From NCBI RefSeq assembly GCF_010686755.1, contig NZ_JAAGXA010000003.1:152746-216745 (forward strand): a stretch of DNA of 64,000 bases, written 5' to 3'. The translations under genes and the position numbers were made by a program. This DNA comes from Nocardioides zeae. GTDB taxonomy: Bacteria > Actinomycetota > Actinomycetes > Propionibacteriales > Nocardioidaceae. The notes under the pieces are model-generated. The model saw nothing but the letters and a program-made list of their open reading frames with translations. It had not been told where the DNA came from and searched no databases. Shown piece after piece: positions 41,920 to 49,003 of this stretch (positions are counted from its first letter, which is position 1; the number at the start of each line of letters is the position of its first letter).

Positions 41920-43178
41920 GGGACGAGGCCGGCTGGCGGCGGCATCCCCGCCATCTCGCCGGCGAGCCGCGCCGCCCCCGCGCGCAGTGCGCCGTCGTGG
42001 AGCAACCGGTCGACGGCGGCCGTCACCGCCGCGGCTCCGGCCCGCTCCGGCGGACAGGTCAGGCCCGCCCCGGAACGCGCGAGGAGGTCGCCCAGCAGGG
42101 CCTCGTCGTAGGTGTCGTCGGGCACGACGAGCTGCGGTACGCCGTGGCGCGCGACCGTGCACATCGTCGCGGCGCCGCCGTGGTCGACCACGGCGCTGCA
42201 CGTCGCGGCCAGGGCGTCGAGCGGCACGAACGACTCGAGACGCACGTGAGCGGGGAGCGGCCCCACCGACGCGTGCAGGTCTGCCGGCACCGTGGCGACG
42301 ACCTCGACGTCGAGCTCGGCGACCCCGAGGAGCAGGTCACGGAGCGCCACGCCGTACCGCCCGTGGTTGGTGATGGACGACTGCCCCAGCGTGACGCAGA
42401 CGCGGGGGCGGCGCGGCCGCGACCGCAGCCAGGCGGGGAGCACCGCACGACCGTTCGACGGGACGTAGCGCACCGGGAGCGTCGTCGTGGCGGGAGCGGC
42501 GGTGGCGCTTCCGATCCCCGGGTTCAACGCGGGTGGCAGGTAGTCGACGGTCGCGAGCCCCGTGAGGAGGCGCTCGTCGGCGCCGCCCCGGTAGCCCAGG
42601 GCGGCGAGGCGGCCGCCGATCCAGCCGAGGACGGGGTCGGGCGCCGGGCCCGCGGCGGCGGCCAGCTCGCGGTAGCGCCGCCGCGCCGGCGTGAGCAGGT
42701 CGGAGCCCGACAGGACGCGGGCGTGGGGCACCCCTGCCGCCGTCGCGGCGATCGACCCCGCCCACGTGAACCCCTCCCAGAGCACGAGGTCGGGGCGCTC
42801 GCGGTCGAGGAGGGCGACGAGGTCGGGCACCAGCGGGTCGTTCATCAGCCGCCACCAGAGCCCGACGTTCTCGCGGTAGAACGCCTGCCACTCCGGCCAC
42901 GTGCGGCGGCGCACCGCCGCGGGGGCGAACCCGGAGGTCGTGCCCCCGGGCGACGCGTCCTCGCCGCGTTCGAGGGCATCGAGGCGCTCGAGCGCGCGGT
43001 AGGCGCGGTGGTCGCGGCCGAGGGGAGCACCCCGGAGACCCGCCCCGGTCACGACGTCGAGCACCCGCGGGGGCGTCGCCACGGTCACCTCGTGCCCGGC
43101 GGCGCGCAGTGCCCAGGCGACCGGGACGAGCGGGAGCACGTGGGTGCGCTCCCCCAGGGCCGTCATCACCACCCGCAC
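41880..43178 (-). CDS. Glycosyltransferase 5, MGT/EryCIII-like GT-B
   Basis: The 432-aa enzyme has MRVVMTALGERTHVLPLVPV, LWWRLMNDPLVPDLVALLD, RPDLVLWEGFTWAGSI, and VDHGGAATMCTVARHGVPQL; the usual GG-x-GT is GGAAT here. A GGGGGAG site lies 8 nt before the GTG. It is downstream of peptide B, with a hairpin between, and convergent with glycosyltransferase 4. It is closest to glycosyltransferase 4 around VDHGG, consistent with an inverted duplication. Confidence 0.9.
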   Translation of the reverse strand: MRVVMTALGERTHVLPLVPVAWALRAAGHEVTVATPPRVLDVVTGAGLRGAPLGRDHRAYRALERLDALERGEDASPGGTTSGFAPAAVRRRTWPEWQAFYRENVGLWWRLMNDPLVPDLVALLDRERPDLVLWEGFTWAGSIAATAAGVPHARVLSGSDLLTPARRRYRELAAAAGPAPDPVLGWIGGRLAALGYRGGADERLLTGLATVDYLPPALNPGIGSATAAPATTTLPVRYVPSNGRAVLPAWLRSRPRRPRVCVTLGQSSITNHGRYGVALRDLLLGVAELDVEVVATVPADLHASVGPLPAHVRLESFVPLDALAATCSAVVDHGGAATMCTVARHGVPQLVVPDDTYDEALLGDLLARSGAGLTCPPERAGAAAVTAAVDRLLHDGALRAGAARLAGEMAGMPPPAGLVPQLEALAARPVAA

Positions 43179-43217
43179 GGCGGCTCCCCCTCGGATCGGT
43201 CCTCGTCAGGACGGCGA

Positions 43218-43251
43218 AGAGCCGGGAAGGCGGCTCTGCCCTCCCGGCTCT
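43218..43251 (-). terminator. Hairpin between peptide B and glycosyltransferase 5
   Basis: AGAGCCGGGA (43218-43227) and TCCCGGCTCT (43242-43251) pair over 10 bp around a 14-nt loop, 16 nt past the peptide B stop. No T-tract. It could partially terminate, giving more peptide than glycosyltransferase message. Confidence 0.55.
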
Positions 43252-43266
43252 CGGTGCGTCGGCGGC

Positions 43267-43410
43267 TCAGTAGGAGCTGTAGGAGAAGCTCCGCTCCGGC
43301 GAGACGACCTTGGCCTCGCGGGTCTCGCCGGCGACGCGGAGCTCGCCGCGGGCACGCGACCCGCTCGACTGGACGGTGATCTTGCGCTTGGGGGTGGACT
43401 GCGCGTTCAT
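43267..43410 (-). CDS. 47-aa candidate precursor peptide B
   Basis: A small basic peptide: TPKRKITVQ near the start, then SRARGELRVAGETREAKVV, ending SPERSFSYSSY. GAGGAG lies 6 nt before the ATG, one of the best ribosome sites in the window, which supports a real gene. The tail has four Ser and three aromatic residues. The middle aligns loosely with peptide A. It has its own regulon-box promoter and precedes a glycosyltransferase. A glycosylated or acylated ribosomal peptide is the leading idea; a small regulator or scaffold is the alternative. Confidence 0.6.
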   Translation of the reverse strand: MNAQSTPKRKITVQSSGSRARGELRVAGETREAKVVSPERSFSYSSY

Positions 43411-43465
43411 GTTTCGCTCCTCGAGAGATGGGGCCGGGCGGGCCTGATCAGCAGTGACGTCCTCG

Positions 43466-43525
43466 ACGCTAGGAGGGGCCGCCCCCCGACGAAAGACCGC
43501 GGTGCCCAACCGATCGGAACCGCTC
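43466..43525 (-). promoter_or_regulatory. Promoter of peptide B: regulon box and -10
   Basis: Box GATCGGAACCGCTC (43512-43525) lies 40 nt upstream of TAGCGT (43471 down to 43466) on the leftward strand, within the shared core CCTAGCGTCGAGG. The leader to the ATG at 43410 is about 50 nt. Confidence 0.65.
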
Positions 43526-43566
43526 AACACGTGCTCCGGAGGTGTGGGGGTGGCAGTGTGGTCGGG

Positions 43567-43965
43567 GTGAGCCTCGCCATCGCCAACATCTGCATCGACT
43601 GCGCCGACCCCTTCGCCCTCGCGACGTTCTGGAGCGCCGCGCTCGACCTGCCGGTCGACCCGGGGAGCGCGTCGGGCGACGAGGAGGTCGGGATCGCCCT
43701 GCCCACGGGGCAGGACCTGATCATGCTCCGCGTGCCCGAGGACAAGGTCGTGAAGAACCGCCTGCACCTCTGCCTCGCCCCGCCCGAGGTCGACCCCACG
43801 CGGGTCGGCGCGAGCCGCGACGCCGAGGTCGAGCGGGTGCTCGCCCTCGGCGCCACGGTGGTCGACGACCTGCGGCAGCCGGACGGCAAGGGGTGGGTCG
43901 TGCTGGCCGATCCGGCGGGCAACGAGTTCTGCGTGATCCGGCCGGCGGAGGAGCAGGCGGGCTGA
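43567..43965 (+). CDS. VOC-superfamily (glyoxalase-like) protein
   Basis: The 132-aa protein has the actinobacterial glyoxalase-like pattern: NICIDCADPFALATFWSAAL at the start and a C-terminal GWVVLADPAGNEFCVI. The two beta-alpha-beta-beta-beta halves fit one VOC domain pair. Such single-domain proteins often bind metal or antibiotic (bleomycin resistance-like) but most have no known function. It starts with GTG just right of the cluster edge; whether it belongs to the cluster is uncertain. Confidence 0.75.
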   Translation: MSLAIANICIDCADPFALATFWSAALDLPVDPGSASGDEEVGIALPTGQDLIMLRVPEDKVVKNRLHLCLAPPEVDPTRVGASRDAEVERVLALGATVVDDLRQPDGKGWVVLADPAGNEFCVIRPAEEQAG

Positions 43966-43974
43966 TCCCACCGC

Positions 43975-44022
43975 GGACGTCATGCGCGCCGGTCGCCCCG
44001 CCCGCCGGGGCGCATGACGTCC
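43975..44022. repeat. 48-nt palindromic repeat, copy 1
   Basis: Arms GGACGTCATGCGC (43975-43987) and GCGCATGACGTCC (44010-44022) pair perfectly over 13 bp. It lies between convergent genes (VOC and bkdC), so it can act as a bidirectional terminator. Two more 48-nt copies are at 56243 and 56307. Confidence 0.8.
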
Positions 44023-44031
44023 CGGGTGGGG

Positions 44032-45396
44032 TCAGAGCAGCAGGGCGTTGACCGGGTCGGCGAGCACCTGGGCGACGTCGTGGAGGAACGCCGCGCCCGT
44101 CGCGCCGTCGACGTGCCGGTGGTCGAAGCTGAGCGTCAGCGTCACCGCGTCGCGCGCCTCGAGACGCTCGTCGGCGCCCTCGCCCACCACCCACGGCCGA
44201 CGCTGCACCGCGCCGAGGCAGAGGATCGCGGACTCGCCCGGGTTGATGATCGGCGTGCCGCCCTCCATCCCCAGCGGGCCCACGTTGGTGATGGTGAAGG
44301 TGCCGCCCGCCTGGTCGGCCGGTGCCGTGCGGCCCTCCCGCGCCGTCGCGGTCAGCTCGCCGATGGCGCCGGCGAGCTCGGCGAGGGACATCCGCTCCGC
44401 GCCCTTCACGTTGGGCACGACCAGCCCCCGCGGCGTGGCCGCCGCGATCCCGAGGTTGACCTCGTCGCGCAGCACGAGCTCGTCGCCGCCGTCGGCGGCG
44501 GTGCCCGCGTCGTACCGCGCGTTGAGCAGCGGCGAGCGCCGCAGCGCGAGCGTCACCGCCCGGGCGGCGACGACGAGGGGCGAGAGCCGGAGGTCGGCGT
44601 ACGCCGCGCGCCCGCGCAACCCGTCGAGGAGCCGCGTCGTGGCGGTGGCGTCGACCGTCGTCCAGATCGTCACGTGGGGGGCGGTGAACGCCGAGGCGAC
44701 CATCGCCTGCGCCATCGCCTTGCCGACGCCCTTGACGGGCTGGCGGCGCTCGGCCCCGGCGGTCCCGACGGGGGCCACGGAGGGGGCCACGGAGGGGGCC
44801 ACGACGGGGGCCTCGACGTGGGCCGCCGGTGCGGCGGAGGCGGGGGCCGCCGCCTGCTCCACGTCCGCGCGCGACACGCTGCCGTGGGGACCGGTCGGCG
44901 GCACGGTCGCCAGGTCGACGCCGAGGTCCGCCGCCAGCTTGCGCACGGGCGGCTTGGCGAGCACCCCGACGGCTGCGGGGCCGGCAGCCGGGGCCACCGC
45001 GGGCTCCGCCGTGGCCCGCCGGGGACGACGGGTGGTGCCGGTGGCACGCGGCCCGTACCCCACGAGGGTCTTGTGCTCCTCCTCAACCGGTGCCGGCGTC
45101 GGTTCCGCGGCGGCCGGCGCGGGCTCGGGCGTGGGTTCCGGAGCAGGCGCAGGCGCCGCCGCCGGCTCCCCGATGCGGATGATCGGCGTGCCGACCTCGA
45201 CGGTCACGCCGACGTCGACGAGCAGCGCGGTGACCTCGCCCGCGAACGGCGAGGGCAGCTCGACGACGGACTTGGCGGTCTCGATGTCGACGATCGGGTC
45301 GTTGACCTCGACGACGTCGCCGACCTCGACGTGCCAGGCCACGACCTCCGCCTCGGTCAGACCCTCGCCGACGTCGGGCAGCTTGAACTCGGGCAT
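44032..45396 (-). CDS. bkdC: Branched-chain 2-oxoacid dehydrogenase E2 (dihydrolipoyl acyltransferase)
   Basis: The 454-aa protein has an N-terminal lipoyl domain with Lys in DIETAKSVVE (residues about 40-49), a Pro/Ala/Glu linker, a peripheral-subunit binding domain (KPPVRKLAADLGVDLATV, then PTGPHGSVSRADVE), a second Ala/Val/Pro linker, and a catalytic core ending in the acyltransferase motif FDHRHVDGATGAAF. It transfers the acyl group from lipoamide to CoA. Last gene of the bkdABC operon, 8 nt after bkdB. E3 must be encoded elsewhere. Confidence 0.95.
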   Translation of the reverse strand: MPEFKLPDVGEGLTEAEVVAWHVEVGDVVEVNDPIVDIETAKSVVELPSPFAGEVTALLVDVGVTVEVGTPIIRIGEPAAAPAPAPEPTPEPAPAAAEPTPAPVEEEHKTLVGYGPRATGTTRRPRRATAEPAVAPAAGPAAVGVLAKPPVRKLAADLGVDLATVPPTGPHGSVSRADVEQAAAPASAAPAAHVEAPVVAPSVAPSVAPVGTAGAERRQPVKGVGKAMAQAMVASAFTAPHVTIWTTVDATATTRLLDGLRGRAAYADLRLSPLVVAARAVTLALRRSPLLNARYDAGTAADGGDELVLRDEVNLGIAAATPRGLVVPNVKGAERMSLAELAGAIGELTATAREGRTAPADQAGGTFTITNVGPLGMEGGTPIINPGESAILCLGAVQRRPWVVGEGADERLEARDAVTLTLSFDHRHVDGATGAAFLHDVAQVLADPVNALLL

Positions 45397-45404
45397 GTCC
45401 CTCC

Positions 45405-46382
45405 TCAGAAGGTGAAGGCGCGGTCGACGGTGTCGAGGACGCGGTCGAGGTCGGGCAGGAAGTGGTGCTCGTTGCGGGCCGCCGGGTAGGGCGTGTCGAA
45501 CCCGCCGACGCGCAGCACGGGCGCCTCGAGCGAGTAGAAGCACTCCTCCGTGACGCGCGCCGCCACCTCCGCGCCCAGGCCGAGGTTGACGTGCGCCTCG
45601 TGCGCGACGACGACCCGGCCCGTGCGGCGCGCGGACGCGATCACGGGACCGAGGTCGAGCGGCGAGAGGCTGCGCAGGTCGACGACCTCGATGGAACGGC
45701 CGTCGGCGACCGCGGCCTCCGCGGCGGCGAGCGCCGTGCGCACCATCGGGCCGTAGGTCACGAGGGTGACGTCCTCGCCGCGACGCACGACCGTCGACGT
45801 GAAGAGCGGGTCGGGCGTGGCGTCGAGGTCGAGCTCCGCCTTGTCGCCGTGGTACTGCCGCTTCGGCTCGAGGAAGATCACCGGGTCGTCGCAGGCGATC
45901 GCCTGCTGGATCATCCAGTAGCCGTCGACCGGGTTCGAGCAGGCCACGACCTTGAGGCCGGGCGTGTGCGCGAACTGCGCCTCGGGGCTCTCCGAGTGGT
46001 GCTCGACCGCGCCGATGCCGCCGCCGAACGGGATGCGGATGACGACCGGGAGCCGCACCTTGCCCTGCGAGCGGTAGGACATCTTCGCCAGCTGGGTGAC
46101 GATCTGGTCGTAGGCCGGGTAGACGAACCCGTCGAACTGGATCTCCACCACGGGCCGGTAGCCGCGCATCGCCATGCCGATCGCGGTGCCGACGATGCCC
46201 GACTCCGCGAGGGGCGAGTCCATGACCCGGCGCTCGCCGAAGTCCTTCTGCAGGCCGTCGGTGATGCGGAAGACGCCGCCGAGCCGGCCGACGTCCTCCC
46301 CCATCAGCACGACCTTGTCGTCGGCCTCCATGGCGGTCCGCAGACCGGCGTTGAGCGCCTTCGCCAGCGTCACCTTGCTCAT
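45405..46382 (-). CDS. bkdB: Branched-chain 2-oxoacid dehydrogenase E1 beta
   Basis: The 325-aa protein has GEDVGRLGGVFRITDGLQ, the pyrimidine-region motif SPLAESGIVGTAIGMAMRG, EIQFDGFVYPAYDQI, and IPFGGGIGAVEHHSESPEAQ, all typical of BCKDH/PDH E1 beta. It pairs with E1 alpha, whose gene overlaps by ATGA. Branched-chain rather than pyruvate specificity is inferred from the sequence type and from the separate bkdABC arrangement as in mycobacteria. Confidence 0.95.
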   Translation of the reverse strand: MSKVTLAKALNAGLRTAMEADDKVVLMGEDVGRLGGVFRITDGLQKDFGERRVMDSPLAESGIVGTAIGMAMRGYRPVVEIQFDGFVYPAYDQIVTQLAKMSYRSQGKVRLPVVIRIPFGGGIGAVEHHSESPEAQFAHTPGLKVVACSNPVDGYWMIQQAIACDDPVIFLEPKRQYHGDKAELDLDATPDPLFTSTVVRRGEDVTLVTYGPMVRTALAAAEAAVADGRSIEVVDLRSLSPLDLGPVIASARRTGRVVVAHEAHVNLGLGAEVAARVTEECFYSLEAPVLRVGGFDTPYPAARNEHHFLPDLDRVLDTVDRAFTF

Positions 46383-47530
46383 CGCTCCCCCTCCGCACCG
46401 GTCAGGTCGAACTGGGCGAGGTACGCGGCGTACCCCTCCCGCTGCGCCTCCACCTCGGGCGAGGCCTCGGCGTACACGTGGTCGAACATCGCGAGCGGGC
46501 TCGGGTCGGGCATCTCCCGACACTGGCGCCGCAGGTGGGCACCCAGGTCGTCGGCCTCGGCCTCCAGGGCCGCGACGAACGCGTCGTCGACGGCGTCGCG
46601 GGAGCGCAGGTAGGCCAGGACGCGGGCGATCGGGTCCTTGCGGCGCCAGGCGTCGACGTCGGCCCCCGAGCGGTAGCGCGTCGGGTCGTCCGTCGTCGTG
46701 TGCGCCCCCATCCGGTAGGTGTAGGCCTCGATGAACGTCGGCCCCTCCCCCGCGCGGGCGCGGTCGGTCGCGGCGCGGGTCACGGCGTACGTCGCGAGCA
46801 CGTCGTTGCCGTCGACCCGCACGCCCGGGAAGCCGAAGGCGGGCGCCCGCCAGTGCAACGGCGTGCGGGACTGGCGCTCGATGGGCGCCGAGATGGCCCA
46901 CTGGTTGTTCTGGCAGAAGAAGACGACGGGGGCGTCGTAGGTCGCCGCGAAGACGAACGACTCCAGCACGTCGCCCTGGCTGGAGGCGCCGTCGCCGAAG
47001 TGCGCGATCGTGCAGGCGTCACGGGTGACGTCGCCGGAGCCGACGAGGCCGTCGGCGGTGAGCCCCATCGCGTAGCCCGTCGCGTGCAGCGTCTGCGCGC
47101 CGATGACCACGGTGTAGAGCCCGAAGTTGTGCTCGGCGGGGTCCCAGCCGCCGTGGTCGACCCCGCGGAAGAGACCGAGCAGCCGGCCCGGGTCGAGGCC
47201 CCGGACGAGGGCGACGCCGTGCTCGCGGTAGGTCGGGAAGATGAAGTCCTGCGGGCGGGAGCCGTGGCCGGCGCCGATCTGCGCGGCCTCCTGGCCGAGC
47301 AGCTGGGCCCAGATGCCGAGCTCGCCGTGGCGCTGCAGCGCGGTGGCCTCGGTGTCGACGCGGCGGGCGAGCACCATGTCGCGGTAGAACGTGCGCACGA
47401 GGTCGTCGTCGCCGTCGAAGTGGTAGTCGTCGTGCTCGACGCGCTGGCCCTCGGGCGTCAGCAGCTGCACGTAGTCGGGCTCGCACCCGGCGGACTCGTG
47501 GGCGGTGGGCGCCCCGGTCAGGATCGTCAT
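46379..47530 (-). CDS. bkdA: Branched-chain 2-oxoacid dehydrogenase E1 alpha
   Basis: The 383-aa protein has the thiamine diphosphate motif HFGDGASSQGDVLESFVF ending in QNNQW (GDG...NN) and the phosphorylation-loop-like YRMGAHTTTDDPTRYR. It decarboxylates branched-chain 2-oxoacids, feeding branched fatty-acid starters and valine/leucine/isoleucine breakdown. First gene of the operon; upstream are a CRP/GlxR-like site (47639-47654) and a terminator of the neighbouring gene. Confidence 0.95.
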   Translation of the reverse strand: MTILTGAPTAHESAGCEPDYVQLLTPEGQRVEHDDYHFDGDDDLVRTFYRDMVLARRVDTEATALQRHGELGIWAQLLGQEAAQIGAGHGSRPQDFIFPTYREHGVALVRGLDPGRLLGLFRGVDHGGWDPAEHNFGLYTVVIGAQTLHATGYAMGLTADGLVGSGDVTRDACTIAHFGDGASSQGDVLESFVFAATYDAPVVFFCQNNQWAISAPIERQSRTPLHWRAPAFGFPGVRVDGNDVLATYAVTRAATDRARAGEGPTFIEAYTYRMGAHTTTDDPTRYRSGADVDAWRRKDPIARVLAYLRSRDAVDDAFVAALEAEADDLGAHLRRQCREMPDPSPLAMFDHVYAEASPEVEAQREGYAAYLAQFDLTGAEGER

Positions 47531-47638
47531 CGCACGCTCCTCGCGACGAGCGCGGGGTCACCGCGCTCGGGCTCGTCGTGACGGGTCGTCGCGGCGCGGG
47601 GGTGGGCGCCGACCGGAACCGTCGATCTGTTCACCTGT

Positions 47639-47654
47639 TGTGACCCAGGTCACT
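47639..47654. promoter_or_regulatory. CRP/GlxR-like site upstream of bkdA
   Basis: TGTGACCCAGGTCACT matches TGTGA-N6-TCACA at 9 of 10 defined positions. It lies 109 nt before the bkdA start. Confidence 0.45.
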
Positions 47655-47696
47655 GGGTCGGCACCACCGTAGCGGACGCGTCCGACGAAACGCGAG

Positions 47697-47732
47697 ACGG
47701 CGCCCGGTCGGGGTGGTCCGACCGGGCGCCGT
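47697..47732 (-). terminator. Strong terminator hairpin
   Basis: ACGGCGCCCGGTCGG and CCGACCGGGCGCCGT form a perfect 15-bp stem with a 6-nt loop, 29 nt beyond the stop of the leftward secreted-protein gene. Confidence 0.8.
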
Positions 47733-47761
47733 CAGGCTGGCGCTGCGAGGAGAGGTGCGGC

Positions 47762-48847
47762 TCAGCGCACCTTGCCGAAGCCGAAGCCGCCGGTCAGCGG
47801 CTTGTAGCCGGGCGCCGAGAACTGGATCCCGAGGGTCAGGTTGCGACCCTTGAGGCTGCGGTGGATCACGTAGGTGGACGTGGTGGCACCCGGGATCTTC
47901 TTGCCGTCGGCGAACCACTGGTAGTAGGTCTTCACGCCCTCCTGCTTCGCCGTCGCGGTGAGGACCGGCGCGCTCACGCCGACCGTCTTCCCGGTCTGGA
48001 CGACGCCGGACTTCTTGCCCGGGGAGACGATCCAACCACCGGGCACGGTGCGCATGTCCGGGTCGGCAACGACGGGGTACTCCACGTCGAACGTGCTGCG
48101 CAGGCGGCCGTCCTTCACCCCCGTCACCTGGATGCGGAGGGTCGTGCCGACGAGCGAGGACGGGGCCGTGAACGAGGTGACCGGCGTGGCCGAGTCCCCG
48201 ACCGTGCCGAGGCCCGCGTCGACGCAGTCCGAGGCCTGGCAGAGGACGAAGTCCTTCGCCGCGGTCGCACCCTCGACGCCCACGATCGTGCGGTAGCGGG
48301 TGCCCGCCTCCCACTGACCGGTGAACCCGATCGAGGTGGAGCGTCCGGCGACGACCGCCTGACGACCGCCGACGAGCGACGTGCCCACGGTCATCGCGCT
48401 CGGCGCCTGCACCTCCGTGAAGGTGTAGTCGAAGGTCGGGCTCGACTCGACGAGGCGGTTGCCGTCCCACTCCTCCAGCACCATCTGGTAGGTGCCGCCC
48501 GGCTGCATGTGCCGGCCGATGGTGTAGTCGGTGTAGAAGCCGTCCCACGGACCGTCGACGTCCTCGCTGAGCGAACGCGGGTCGAAGGTGCTGGTCTTCC
48601 CGGTCGGGTCCAGCTTGAGGCGGTAGGTGTGCGAGGTGTCCGGCGTGGCGTCGTTCCAGTTGACGACCGTGAGCCCGCGCTCGGTGTCGAACACGGTGTC
48701 GCCGGCGTAGTAGAACGACTGCACGCCGACGACGGACAGGCCGGAGGCCGCCTGCGCCGGGGCCGGGGCCGCGAGGGCGAGGCCGCCCGTGACGACGACG
48801 GCCGAGACGAGGGCCGAGGCCCTGCGGCGGTTGAGCACTGTGCGCAT
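47762..48847 (-). CDS. Secreted beta-rich protein with Ig-like repeats, unknown
   Basis: The 361-aa protein has a signal peptide (MRTVLNRRRASALV..., cleavage after AQA, about residue 33). Several Ig/fibronectin-like stretches follow; the last contains KTYYQWFADGKKIPGATTST, the classical pattern of bacterial Ig-like domains in cell-surface proteins. No catalytic motif is seen. Two Cys in the middle (CQASDC) could form a disulfide. It probably acts in adhesion or as a surface coat. Strong terminator downstream. Confidence 0.75.
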   Translation of the reverse strand: MRTVLNRRRASALVSAVVVTGGLALAAPAPAQAASGLSVVGVQSFYYAGDTVFDTERGLTVVNWNDATPDTSHTYRLKLDPTGKTSTFDPRSLSEDVDGPWDGFYTDYTIGRHMQPGGTYQMVLEEWDGNRLVESSPTFDYTFTEVQAPSAMTVGTSLVGGRQAVVAGRSTSIGFTGQWEAGTRYRTIVGVEGATAAKDFVLCQASDCVDAGLGTVGDSATPVTSFTAPSSLVGTTLRIQVTGVKDGRLRSTFDVEYPVVADPDMRTVPGGWIVSPGKKSGVVQTGKTVGVSAPVLTATAKQEGVKTYYQWFADGKKIPGATTSTYVIHRSLKGRNLTLGIQFSAPGYKPLTGGFGFGKVR

Positions 48848-49003
48848 CGGTGAGCACCACTTTCCGAGTCAGGTCGAGTCCGTTGCGTCCCTCTTCGGCG
48901 CGCGCGAGGTCGACCTGAGCGGAACCCCCGCTTTGACTCACGCTCCCGGAAGAGGAGAGCGTGGCGGGTCCCCCGTCGAGACCTGGAGAGGGAAACCCCA
49001 CCC

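Noticed and set aside
31841-43410. Lanthipeptide, thiopeptide or radical-SAM RiPP
   Set aside because: No LanB/LanM/LanC, YcaO or radical SAM CxxxCxxC protein found among the genes.
43567-43965. VOC protein as cluster self-resistance gene
   Set aside because: It lies outside the last regulon box on the opposite strand, with no shared promoter; possible but unsupported.
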